From Benthicola sp964195715 (GTDB taxonomy: Bacteria > Gemmatimonadota > Gemmatimonadetes > Palauibacterales > Palauibacteraceae), in NCBI GenBank assembly GCA_964195715.1, contig CAXMRU010000183.1, forward strand, positions 1-64,000: a DNA stretch of 64,000 bases, read 5' to 3'. Shown here piece by piece: positions 36,319 through 44,535 of this stretch. The translations under genes and the position numbers were made by a program. Below the pieces are notes generated by a model that was given only the letters and a program-made list of their open reading frames with translations, was not told the DNA's origin and searched no databases. The number at the start of each line of letters is the position of its first letter. The stretch's first letter is position 1.

Positions 36319-37545
36319 TCAGTTCTCGTAGGCGACCCGGCACACGAGGCCTACGCCGACGAAAGTGGTGAGGAGGAACGAACCACCATAGCTGATGAAG
36401 GGTAGCGGCAGACCGGTTACCGGCATCAGGCCCACCGTCATCCCGATGTTGATGAAGAGATGACCGAACCAGACTGCGAAGAAACAGAACGCGATCATAC
36501 TCCCGAAGCCCTGGGAGGACTCGGCCGCTGCCACCCTTAGCACACGCCGCAGGAACCACGCGAGCAGGGCGAGGAACGCCAGGACCCCAATCAGCCCCAG
36601 CTCTTCACCCACGACCGAGAATATGAAGTCCGTATGCTGTTCGGGAAGGAAGGCCAGCCTCTTCTGCGGCCCGTTCCCGAAGCCCTGTCCAGTCACTCCG
36701 CCCGACCCGATGGCCACCTTCGATTGGATCAGATGCCAGCCCGCCCCCCGCGGATCGATGTCCGGATCAAGGAACACGAGCAGTCTTCGCTGCTGGTAGG
36801 GGGCCAACCGGTTCCATAGCGGTGTCGCGAGCGCACCGGTGGCGAGGTTCGCGAGAGCCACCGCAACCGCCTCTGCCATGAACGGGCGGCGCAGGTACAG
36901 GGCCACGATTACCACTACGAACCACACCCCCCACACGGCGGCCGAGAAGCCGAGGATCAGGCTGACACCCGGGCTGACCAGCAGGAAGATCGTGAACAGG
37001 GGAATCCCGGCCCAGAACAGCGCGCTGACCAGGATGATGACGAAAACCAGTGCACTCCCCAGGTCGGGCTGCGCCATCACAAGGAGGAACGGAGCGACGA
37101 CAACCAGAACCGGTTGCCAGAGATCGAACAGCCGCGTTTGGGGTTCCTTTCTCGAGCCGAGCAGGCGTGCCAACAGCAGGATCGTCGCCAGCTTCGCGAG
37201 CTCGGCCGGCTGGAACGAGAATCCGGCGAGCCGCAGCCAGCTCCGTGTGTTGGGGCCGGTGCCGACCACGAGCACAGCGATCAGGAGTACGATCGAAACA
37301 GCGTATATCCACGGAGTCGCCCATTCGAGCCAACGCATGGGAATCCGCGTCACAACAGCGAACGCGACGATCGAAAGGCACAGCCACACCAGCTGGCGAC
37401 GCCAGGCCCCCGTGACCGCGGAGGGAAGATCGACTTGGCCAGCGGACCAGATCATTCCGACTCCAAGACACGCGAGAAGCAAGGCTACTCCCAGGAGAAC
37501 GGGATCGCCCAGCCCGCCAAGCAGCGCCGCGCGGTCTCTCTTCAC
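36319..37545 (-). CDS. rodA: Rod-shape peptidoglycan polymerase RodA (SEDS family)
   Basis: 408 residues with about ten membrane helices. Glycosyltransferase that polymerises lipid II for side-wall growth with PBP2. Conserved SEDS segments: GPNTRSWLRLAGFSFQPAE, VMAQPDLGSALVF, FLPEQHTDFIFSVVGEE and LPLPFISYGGS near the C-terminus. The Asp in QPDLGS is the conserved catalytic-region residue. GTG start in a GTGA overlap with mrdA. Last gene of the mreB-mreC-mreD-mrdA-rodA operon. Confidence 0.95.
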   Translation of the reverse strand: MKRDRAALLGGLGDPVLLGVALLLACLGVGMIWSAGQVDLPSAVTGAWRRQLVWLCLSIVAFAVVTRIPMRWLEWATPWIYAVSIVLLIAVLVVGTGPNTRSWLRLAGFSFQPAELAKLATILLLARLLGSRKEPQTRLFDLWQPVLVVVAPFLLVMAQPDLGSALVFVIILVSALFWAGIPLFTIFLLVSPGVSLILGFSAAVWGVWFVVVIVALYLRRPFMAEAVAVALANLATGALATPLWNRLAPYQQRRLLVFLDPDIDPRGAGWHLIQSKVAIGSGGVTGQGFGNGPQKRLAFLPEQHTDFIFSVVGEELGLIGVLAFLALLAWFLRRVLRVAAAESSQGFGSMIAFCFFAVWFGHLFINIGMTVGLMPVTGLPLPFISYGGSFLLTTFVGVGLVCRVAYEN

Positions 37546-39398
37546 TGCCCGATGCCTCCGTTCCCGGGAGGAGCACCCTCCAGCGAGACGTGCGGAACGG
37601 CTTCGACCTGACGATCGGGCGGGACGCCTTCATTCCTCAAATATCGTGAAACCACCTGTGAGGCGAACGGAACAGCGCGAGATGTCTGATTGTCGGGGTG
37701 CCCGCTCTCCACGATCGCAACGATCACGATCCGCGGGTCATGAGCCGGAGCGAATCCGACGAACCAGGAGTGCGGTTCCCCATGCGGGTTCTGGGAGGTA
37801 CCGGTCTTCCCCGCCAGGGTCCACTCGGGCAGCCGGTGCCAGTATGCGGTCCCGCCGGGCTCGTTGACGACTCTCGTCATGGCAGACACCAGCTCCATTC
37901 TCCGAGGCTCGGGAAGACCCGTCGACCACTCCTCTCGCACACCCTCCAGGACCTCGGACTGCAGCAAGTGGGGAACCACTGGTGAGCGGCCTGTCGCCAG
38001 GGCCGAATAGAACTGGGCCAAACGAATCAGAGACTGTTCGGTCTCTCCCTGTCCGATCGACAGATTCAGCACTACGGATTCCGTCCACCCCCGTCGTCCG
38101 AACGTCCGATCGTACCAGGCCCGAGAGGGAGGAAACCGGCTCGAGATCTCGCCGGGTAGATCGATGCCCGTCGCCCGGTTGAATCCGAGCCCGTCCACAC
38201 CGGCCAGGAACGCGTCCAGCCCCAGGCGCAGACCCAGCTGATAGAAGAAGACGTTACAGCTCTGCTTGATCGCACCTGACAGGTCTAGCGGGCCGTGCCC
38301 CTCAGGCTTCCAGCAACGGAATGCTCTCCGCCCGAACTGGAGCGCTCCCCTGCAGGAGCTCGGCATGTAGGAGTCGATCCCGACGGTGCCCTCCCGCAGC
38401 GAGAGCGTGGCCAGAACCAGCTTCCACGTCGAGCCTGGCGGGTACAGCGCCGAGACCACTCTGTTCAGGATGGGCTGCGCCGGATCGTCTCTGATTCCGG
38501 CCCAGTCCGATGCGGATATCCCTCCAATGAACAGGTTGGGATCAAAACTCGGATGGCTGTACAGCAGCAACACCTCTCCCGTACGCGGATCCAGGGCCAC
38601 AGCTCCCCCCCGATACCCCTCCGGAAAGATGGAATCGGCGAATTGCTGGAGGTCCAGGTCCAGGGTGAGAGTGATGTCACTTCCCGCCTGCGCTGATCGA
38701 GCCCGGTCGGACTGAAACTCGCGCACGATTGAACCCCGGGCATTGACCTCCACATATCGCGTACCGGCGGAACCCGCCAGCACGTGCTCGTAACGGCGCT
38801 CGATTCCCTGCTTCCCGACGATCCGACCAGCTTCATACTCCACGAACTCGTCACTGTCGAGCTCGGGCCGGCTGATCTCTCCCAGATACCCGATCACATG
38901 GGCGGTAACGGATCCTGCCGGGTATCGACGCCTCGGATGCGTCTCGATAACCACCAGCCGGAATTCGGGCCGCCGCTCCTCGACCGCGGCCACCCGCTCG
39001 AACGTAAGATCGTCCCTCACCAGCACCGGCAACTGGGGCTGTCGGCGCCGGCGCTCGAGAATGGCCTCGATTTCTTCGGGCTTCAGACCGAGATAGGGCG
39101 CCAGTCGGTCAAGCGTCGCCCGCGCAGAATCGGGAGGCGCCGGCAAGAGCGACAGCGAGTAGCCGGGAATGCTCTCTGCCAGCAGCTCGCCATGCCGATC
39201 GTAGATGGCTCCGCGAGCTGCAGGGATGGGAATCGGCCGGAGCCGATTGTTGCGCGACTGGAGCTCATAGGCACCGCCGCCCTGGACCTGAAGACGGAAG
39301 AACGCGCCGGCTAGCACGACCATCACGACGATGAGAAGAACGCCCGCCGCGCGGGCGCGACGAACCCGACTGAGCCGGGTGGCCTCCCCGTCCGTCAT
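37542..39398 (-). CDS. mrdA: Penicillin-binding protein 2 (elongation transpeptidase)
   Basis: 618 residues (E. coli 633). One N-terminal membrane helix (AGVLLIVVMVVLAGAFF), a pedestal region, and a transpeptidase domain. Catalytic motifs: STWK in YPPGSTWKL near residue 323, SCN in IKQSCNVFFYQLG, and KTG in LAGKTGTSQNPHG near residue 530. All are intact. Works with RodA under MreBCD control. ATG, seven bases after mreD, overlapping rodA by four. Confidence 0.96.
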   Translation of the reverse strand: MTDGEATRLSRVRRARAAGVLLIVVMVVLAGAFFRLQVQGGGAYELQSRNNRLRPIPIPAARGAIYDRHGELLAESIPGYSLSLLPAPPDSARATLDRLAPYLGLKPEEIEAILERRRRQPQLPVLVRDDLTFERVAAVEERRPEFRLVVIETHPRRRYPAGSVTAHVIGYLGEISRPELDSDEFVEYEAGRIVGKQGIERRYEHVLAGSAGTRYVEVNARGSIVREFQSDRARSAQAGSDITLTLDLDLQQFADSIFPEGYRGGAVALDPRTGEVLLLYSHPSFDPNLFIGGISASDWAGIRDDPAQPILNRVVSALYPPGSTWKLVLATLSLREGTVGIDSYMPSSCRGALQFGRRAFRCWKPEGHGPLDLSGAIKQSCNVFFYQLGLRLGLDAFLAGVDGLGFNRATGIDLPGEISSRFPPSRAWYDRTFGRRGWTESVVLNLSIGQGETEQSLIRLAQFYSALATGRSPVVPHLLQSEVLEGVREEWSTGLPEPRRMELVSAMTRVVNEPGGTAYWHRLPEWTLAGKTGTSQNPHGEPHSWFVGFAPAHDPRIVIVAIVESGHPDNQTSRAVPFASQVVSRYLRNEGVPPDRQVEAVPHVSLEGAPPGNGGIGQ

Positions 39399-39405
39399 GC
39401 GGCCA

Positions 39406-39885
39406 TCACAGGCGTCGGACAGCCGCTACGAGGGACTCCGCCGTACCGCATACCAGAGCCGTACCCGCGGCGCTGATCGGAGCCGCGACGAGAGCAGCCA
39501 GCAGGCCAGGACCGCCCGGCATGGCGAGCATGAGAATCAGCTCTGCGATCCACGTTCCGGCGAACACGGAAATGGGTACGAAGTAGCGTGCGTCGGCAAA
39601 TAGAAGGTCTCTGGATCGTGCAGCCAGATACCCCACGATCGTGAGCACGAGTGAGATCGTCCCCAAACCCTCGAGACCCATCGCGGCCTCTAGCACGCCG
39701 AGGGTGAATCCCAGAAACGCCGCGTAGCCGGCGCGGATGCGGAGCGCCGCCAGCAGAAGACCTCCGATCAGGAGATTCGGCATCGCCGGCCAGCGAACGA
39801 AGAATCCGTACAGCGTAAAGTGGAGCAGGATGAGCACGACCACCAGAATCGTGTCCGGGCTCACTCCGCGCCTAACGCCCTCCAC
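39406..39885 (-). CDS. mreD: Rod-shape determining protein MreD
   Basis: 159 residues from GTG 39885, which has AGGAGG six bases upstream, and which overlaps the end of mreC. Four to five membrane helices (TILVVVLILLHFTLYGFF, NLLIGGLLLAALRIRAG). Small integral membrane partner of MreC. A longer reading from 40020 would lie inside mreC and add a basic, non-membrane stretch, so I reject it. Sequence is poorly conserved in this family; the position between mreC and mrdA supports the call. Confidence 0.87.
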   Translation of the reverse strand: MEGVRRGVSPDTILVVVLILLHFTLYGFFVRWPAMPNLLIGGLLLAALRIRAGYAAFLGFTLGVLEAAMGLEGLGTISLVLTIVGYLAARSRDLLFADARYFVPISVFAGTWIAELILMLAMPGGPGLLAALVAAPISAAGTALVCGTAESLVAAVRRL

Positions 39886-40774
39886 CGGAGCCCTCCTTCT
39901 GCGCTCCCTCGGCTGACACGGCCGAGTCGGTTGTATCCGCAGGAATGTCAGATTCCTCGGTCGCCGAACGTTGCCACGCGGTCGCCGCCCGCACGGCGCC
40001 CGGTCGGACTGCGGGCTCAACGAGGTAGCTGTGGGACCAGCCGGACCGGGATGCAGACTCCTCGATCACAGTGCCGACACGGATGCCGGCTGGAAAGACG
40101 CCGCCGAGGCCGGCCGTCTCCACCAAGGCCCCCTCGGCCATTCTCGCCTGATAGGGAACCCCTTCCACGAGCATGAGAGACTCGCCATCCGGACCCATGA
40201 ACGACCGGATGATCCCCGTCGCATCCCCCACCGCGGACCGCACGCTCGCACGAAAGTCCGGGTGGGTCCAGAATTCTCCGAGCCCGGTGCCTCCCGAGGT
40301 CGACCGAAGCACGCCGACCAGACCGGAGGGGATGCTCACTCCCGTCGGGGTCTCGATCTCCCTGAGTAAGGGACTGCGGAGCAGGAAGGTGTGGGAATCG
40401 CCTACTGATGGCCGGCCGGGAATGAGCTCCGCGACGACGAAACTGCCGGTCCACCGACCCGAAAGGCCGAGCTGCTGTCGGAGATCACGATTCTCACGCT
40501 CGAGGTCCGTCGCTATCTGCAACCTCACGTAGAGTGAGTCGCGCTCGGCCTCCAGCAGGGTCGTCCGGCGGGCCAGGCCGGCGCGCCTCTCGTACTCGGC
40601 ATCCGCGGCCAGAAACGGTGCCAGAACGGTAGCGCGAAGGGGTCGGGTGAGACCAAGGATCTGCGAAGAATCCAAGCCCGTGAGGGACCAGGAGGAGATC
40701 AGAAGAACCGTGACGATGACGAGGTCACGTCGCTGGTTCTCGGGCCGGCCGACGTCGAAATGCCGCAACGCCAC
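39872..40774 (-). CDS. mreC: Rod-shape determining protein MreC
   Basis: 300 residues from GTG 40774, one base after the mreB stop. Membrane helix near residues 20-38 (DLVIVTVLLISSWSL), a coiled coil (LLEAERDSLYVRLQIATDLERE in parts), then the periplasmic beta domains with GVSIPSGLVGVLRS and GLGGVFPAGIRVGTV. The C-terminal 30 residues are acidic and Ser/Gly-rich. Organises PBP2-RodA along the side wall. Confidence 0.92.
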   Translation of the reverse strand: MALRHFDVGRPENQRRDLVIVTVLLISSWSLTGLDSSQILGLTRPLRATVLAPFLAADAEYERRAGLARRTTLLEAERDSLYVRLQIATDLERENRDLRQQLGLSGRWTGSFVVAELIPGRPSVGDSHTFLLRSPLLREIETPTGVSIPSGLVGVLRSTSGGTGLGEFWTHPDFRASVRSAVGDATGIIRSFMGPDGESLMLVEGVPYQARMAEGALVETAGLGGVFPAGIRVGTVIEESASRSGWSHSYLVEPAVRPGAVRAATAWQRSATEESDIPADTTDSAVSAEGAQKEGSGGGR

Positions 40775-40775
40775 C

Positions 40776-41810
40776 TCAGGTGGTAAGCACGCTCCGATAG
40801 CGCGGGATGTCGTCCAGTATGCGGCCGGTTCCCCTGACCACACACGTCAAAGGTTCCTCGTCCACGTGGATGGGCAGCCCCGTTTCCTCCCTCAGGAGCA
40901 TGTCCAGCCCTCGGATGAGTGATCCACCGCCCGTCATCACGATACCTCGATCGACGATGTCGGCGGCGAGTTCCGGCGGTGTGATCTCGAGAGCCCTGCG
41001 GACTGCCCCGACGATCTGCTGGATCGGCTCCAGTATGCACTCTCGGACCTCGGCAGAGTTAACCCTCACCGTCTTCGGAATACCCGAGACGAGGTCCCTT
41101 CCCTTCACACCCATGTCCCGCTCTTCCTCGGTCGGGTAGGCGGAGCCGATCTGGATCTTGATCGCCTCGGCCGTCGGCTCCCCGATGAGGAGGTTGTAGT
41201 TCTTGCGCAGGAACGACACGATTGCTTCGTCCAGCTCGTCTCCGCCTACCCTGATGGACGTCTCGGCTACGAGACCCGAAAGCGCGATCACCGCGATCTC
41301 CGTGGTTCCGCCTCCCACGTCGATTACCATGTTTCCGGTCGGGGTTTCTACAGGCAGGCCAACACCGATCGCGGCCGCCATGGGCTCCGAAACCATGTAC
41401 ACTTCCTTGGCGCCTGCTGCGTGAGCGCTCGACCGCACCGCCCGGCGCTCCAGCTCAGTAATCCCGGAAGGAACACCGACTACGACCCTCGGACGCACCT
41501 TGAACACCCGGTCGGCGCTTACGGTCTTGAGAAAGTAGCGGAGCATGATCTCGGTGACGTCCACATCCGCGATCACTCCGTCCTTCAACGGGCGAACCGC
41601 CTCGACTCCCTGCGGAGTGCGACCCAGCATGCGCTTGGCCTCGAGCCCGATGCCCATGATCCGACCCGTGCTTTTCTCTACGGCCACGACGGAAGGCTCA
41701 TTCAGCACGATCCCTTCGCCCGCGACGTACACCAGCGTATTCGCAGTACCGAGATCTACCCCCACGTCGTTGATCGGGAGGAAGCTACCCCTGATAAGAC
41801 GTTTCCACAT
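40776..41810 (-). CDS. mreB: Rod-shape determining actin homologue MreB
   Basis: 344 residues. Actin-fold ATPase forming membrane-bound filaments that guide cell-wall synthesis. Phosphate loops DLGTANTLVYV and DVGGGTTEIAVI, the EPMAAAIGVG segment and the adenosine motif MTGGGSLIRGLD are all present. First gene of the rod operon, with the 140-base gap upstream holding a GC-rich palindrome that probably ends ald. Confidence 0.97.
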   Translation of the reverse strand: MWKRLIRGSFLPINDVGVDLGTANTLVYVAGEGIVLNEPSVVAVEKSTGRIMGIGLEAKRMLGRTPQGVEAVRPLKDGVIADVDVTEIMLRYFLKTVSADRVFKVRPRVVVGVPSGITELERRAVRSSAHAAGAKEVYMVSEPMAAAIGVGLPVETPTGNMVIDVGGGTTEIAVIALSGLVAETSIRVGGDELDEAIVSFLRKNYNLLIGEPTAEAIKIQIGSAYPTEEERDMGVKGRDLVSGIPKTVRVNSAEVRECILEPIQQIVGAVRRALEITPPELAADIVDRGIVMTGGGSLIRGLDMLLREETGLPIHVDEEPLTCVVRGTGRILDDIPRYRSVLTT

Positions 41811-41927
41811 CGCCTGTTCCGTTCAGGATCAACTGGAGAATCGGACCCGTACGAGCACATTTCAGCAGCCTGACCTGCAAGGGTCGGGCCACGGGTTGGG
41901 GAATGTAGACTCCGTGTTTACGCGACG

Positions 41928-41944
41928 AAAGGCGGGGCCCCGCC
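41928..41944 (-). terminator. Possible terminator after ald
   Basis: GC palindrome GGCGGGGCCCCGCC followed on the minus strand by TTTC, directly past the ald stop. The T-run is short. Confidence 0.4.
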
Positions 41945-41950
41945 CGAGGG

Positions 41951-43063
41951 CTACAGCACCTCCGACACATCGACGCTGTCGATGCCAAAGGCCTCTCCGA
42001 CCGCAGCGTACGTCAGCTTCCCGTCGACCGCGTTCAAACCGAGGGCCAGGTCTGGATCGTCCTGGCAGGAGCCAACCCAGCCCTTGCTTGCCAAGGCCAG
42101 CATGTATGGCGACGTCGCGTTGGTGAGTGCCAGCGTCGACGTGCGCGGTACGGCCCCGGGCATGTTGGCGACGCAGTAGTGGATCACTCCCTCCACCACG
42201 AAGATCGGATCGTCGTGCGTCGTCGGACGCACGGTCTCGACGCAACCACCCTGGTCGACCGCCACGTCGACGATGACTGAACCGTCCTTCATGAGCTTGA
42301 GGTCGTCGCGAAGAACCAGGCTCGGAGCCTTGGCGCCCGGAAGGAGGACGGCGCCCACCAGAAGGTCCGCCTTCGAGAGTTGATCCAGGATATTGCGCCG
42401 GTTCGAGAACAGAGTGTCGACGTTGGCCGGCATGACATCCGACAGGTAACGCAGTCGATCGAGATCCAGGTCGAGAATCGTGACGTGCGCCCCGAAGCCG
42501 GCCGCGATCCATGCCGCGTTCGTCCCCACGACCCCACCGCCCAGGATCACGACTTCCGCGGGGAGCACGCCCGGCACGCCTCCGAGCAACACGCCGCAGC
42601 CACCCTGGTTCTTCTCCAGGTATTTTGCGCCTTCCTGGACGGCCATGCGCCCGGCCACCTCTGACATCGGGGTAAGAAGTGGCAGCTCGCCCGTGGGCAG
42701 CTGAACGGTTTCGTAAGCAATCGCCACGCACTTCTTTTCGAGAATGGTCCGAGTCAGCTTCTCATCGGCAGCGAAATGAAAATATGTGAACAAGACCTGG
42801 TCCTGTCGGATGCGGTCGAACTCCGAAGCGATCGGCTCCTTGACCTTCACGATCATGTCGGCCCGGGACCATAGATCGTCCACGTCAGCAACGATCTCCG
42901 CTCCCACCGCCTCGTACGCCGCGTCGTCGAAACCGCTGCCGACGCCACCATCCTTCTCTACGAGCACCTGGTGCCCCTGCGCAGTCAGCGCTTCGACTCC
43001 ACCGGGAACCACCGCGATGCGGTTCTCGTTCGACTTGATCTCCTTCGGAACCCCCACAATCAT
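41951..43063 (-). CDS. ald: Alanine dehydrogenase Ald
   Basis: NAD-dependent reversible deamination of L-alanine to pyruvate. 370 residues, the normal length, from ATG 43063 with AAGGAG seven bases upstream. MIVGVPKEIKSNENRIAVVP is the family start in two parts; VKVKEP and FTYFHFAAD hold the catalytic Lys and His; the NAD-binding loop is VVILGGGVVGTNAA; C-terminal VANMPGAVPRTSTLAL. The gap upstream to the M16 gene carries a GC hairpin. Confidence 0.96.
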   Translation of the reverse strand: MIVGVPKEIKSNENRIAVVPGGVEALTAQGHQVLVEKDGGVGSGFDDAAYEAVGAEIVADVDDLWSRADMIVKVKEPIASEFDRIRQDQVLFTYFHFAADEKLTRTILEKKCVAIAYETVQLPTGELPLLTPMSEVAGRMAVQEGAKYLEKNQGGCGVLLGGVPGVLPAEVVILGGGVVGTNAAWIAAGFGAHVTILDLDLDRLRYLSDVMPANVDTLFSNRRNILDQLSKADLLVGAVLLPGAKAPSLVLRDDLKLMKDGSVIVDVAVDQGGCVETVRPTTHDDPIFVVEGVIHYCVANMPGAVPRTSTLALTNATSPYMLALASKGWVGSCQDDPDLALGLNAVDGKLTYAAVGEAFGIDSVDVSEVL

Positions 43064-43124
43064 GGTGCAGCTCCTTGTTCGGTTCTCTCGAAGACGCACC
43101 GGGAAACGTCGTCCGGAACGCCGG

Positions 43125-43146
43125 AACGGCGCCGCTCGAGGCGCCG
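43125..43146 (-). terminator. GC-rich hairpin between the M16 peptidase and ald
   Basis: Stem CGGCGCC/GGCGCCG with a 6-base loop. On the minus strand only two T follow, so it is a weak terminator candidate, or a stabilising 3' end. Confidence 0.35.
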
Positions 43147-43175
43147 GAAAGAGCGGTTCGACCCTTCAGAGAGGA

Positions 43176-44492
43176 TTATGCGGGCCACAGTTCCAACACC
43201 GCTACCCCTTCCGGATCATACAGCATCGCGGCCTCCGCCACCTGCGCCGACCCGATGCCGTCAATCAGGGCCGCGAGGGCATCCAGGTTCCGGTACGGCT
43301 CTCCGTACAAAGCGGTCGACGCAAGCCGGTGCATGCGGGCGGCGGGCGACTCGAGTGACAGGAGAATCTGGCCCTTGATTTGCTCCCGAACCTCCTCCAG
43401 TTCGCCAGCACTCAGACCCTCCTCACTGAGGCGCTTCATCTCCGCCAGCAATGCGTCCCGCGCTTCACCTGCGGTCTCCGGACGGGTGCCCAGATACGCT
43501 CCCACGTGCCCGCCGCAAGCATAGAACGACTGGAACGAAAACACGGAGTAGGCCAGCCCCATTTCTTCACGGATCCTCTGGAACAACCGGGAGCTCATTC
43601 CGCCGCCCAGGGCTTGGCCGACCACTACGGCCGCGTGGCGCAGCGGATCAGAGTGATCGAGGCCCTGGCAGCCGGCAACCAGGTGCACCTGCCTGCCACC
43701 CGGGCGGCGTACCACGCGCGAACCCGAGGCGATGCCAGCGAGCGGTGGCACATTCGCCACATCCTGCCCGTTCCTTGCGCCAGGCCACAGGCGCCGGATC
43801 TGATCCAGAAGGACCTCATGTTCCACCTGTCCGGCCACGGCGACCACCATGTTGCCAGGTCGATACGCCTCGTCGTGCAATCGGCGCAGTGTCCGGGCGT
43901 CGATCGACTCGACCGTGTCCGTCGTTCCCAGGATGGGCGCGCCGTACGGGTGGCCATCGTACATGAACTCGGAGTGTAGCTCAAACGCGAGCTCGTCCGG
44001 AGTCTCCTCCACGCGTGCGATCTCTTCCAGCACTACTTCCCGCTCCAGCTCGAGGTCATCCTCTCGAAGCGCCGGATAGAACGCGAGGTCGGAGAGAACG
44101 TCGAGGCCAGTCGACAGGTGATCGCCAGGGACCCGAACCTGAAACGCCGTGTGCTCGTGCGTCGTATACGCGTCCAGCGATCCACCTGTACATTCCACCG
44201 CCGCCGCGATCTCGCGCGCCGACCTGCGCTCCGTGCCCTTGAATACCATGTGCTCCAGGAGATGCGCCATCCCGCGGTACTCGGGCCGCTCGTGCGCTGT
44301 GCCACGCCGCACCCAGATCCCCGCCGCCACACTTCGGACGGAGTCCATCTTCTCGGAGAGAACCACGGTCCCACAAGAAAGAACGGAGCGCCGGACCTCG
44401 CGGTCCAGACGCTCCGTAACCTCTTCCCCCTCGACTCCCGAAACAGCCGCGGGTCGATCCGTCAGCACGCGTCCCGCCTCCGCCTGACTCAC
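43176..44492 (-). CDS. M16-family (insulinase-like) zinc peptidase
   Basis: 438 residues. Inverted zinc motif HxxEH in MAHLLEHMVFKG at residues 77-81, with the third ligand Glu in the helix EREVVLEEIARVEE. The second, inactive domain follows (LALGGGMSSRLFQRIREE). Cytoplasmic processing-type peptidase. The first 30 residues do not look conserved, and a GTG near residue 25 could be the real start. It lies 43 bases after pnp; the rpsO-pnp-M16 order is also found in Bacillus (mlpA/ymxG). Confidence 0.92.
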   Translation of the reverse strand: MSQAEAGRVLTDRPAAVSGVEGEEVTERLDREVRRSVLSCGTVVLSEKMDSVRSVAAGIWVRRGTAHERPEYRGMAHLLEHMVFKGTERRSAREIAAAVECTGGSLDAYTTHEHTAFQVRVPGDHLSTGLDVLSDLAFYPALREDDLELEREVVLEEIARVEETPDELAFELHSEFMYDGHPYGAPILGTTDTVESIDARTLRRLHDEAYRPGNMVVAVAGQVEHEVLLDQIRRLWPGARNGQDVANVPPLAGIASGSRVVRRPGGRQVHLVAGCQGLDHSDPLRHAAVVVGQALGGGMSSRLFQRIREEMGLAYSVFSFQSFYACGGHVGAYLGTRPETAGEARDALLAEMKRLSEEGLSAGELEEVREQIKGQILLSLESPAARMHRLASTALYGEPYRNLDALAALIDGIGSAQVAEAAMLYDPEGVAVLELWPA

Positions 44493-44535
44493 GACGCTGA
44501 TCGGACGTCCGGTCGGTCGGTGACGGTGACCAGGA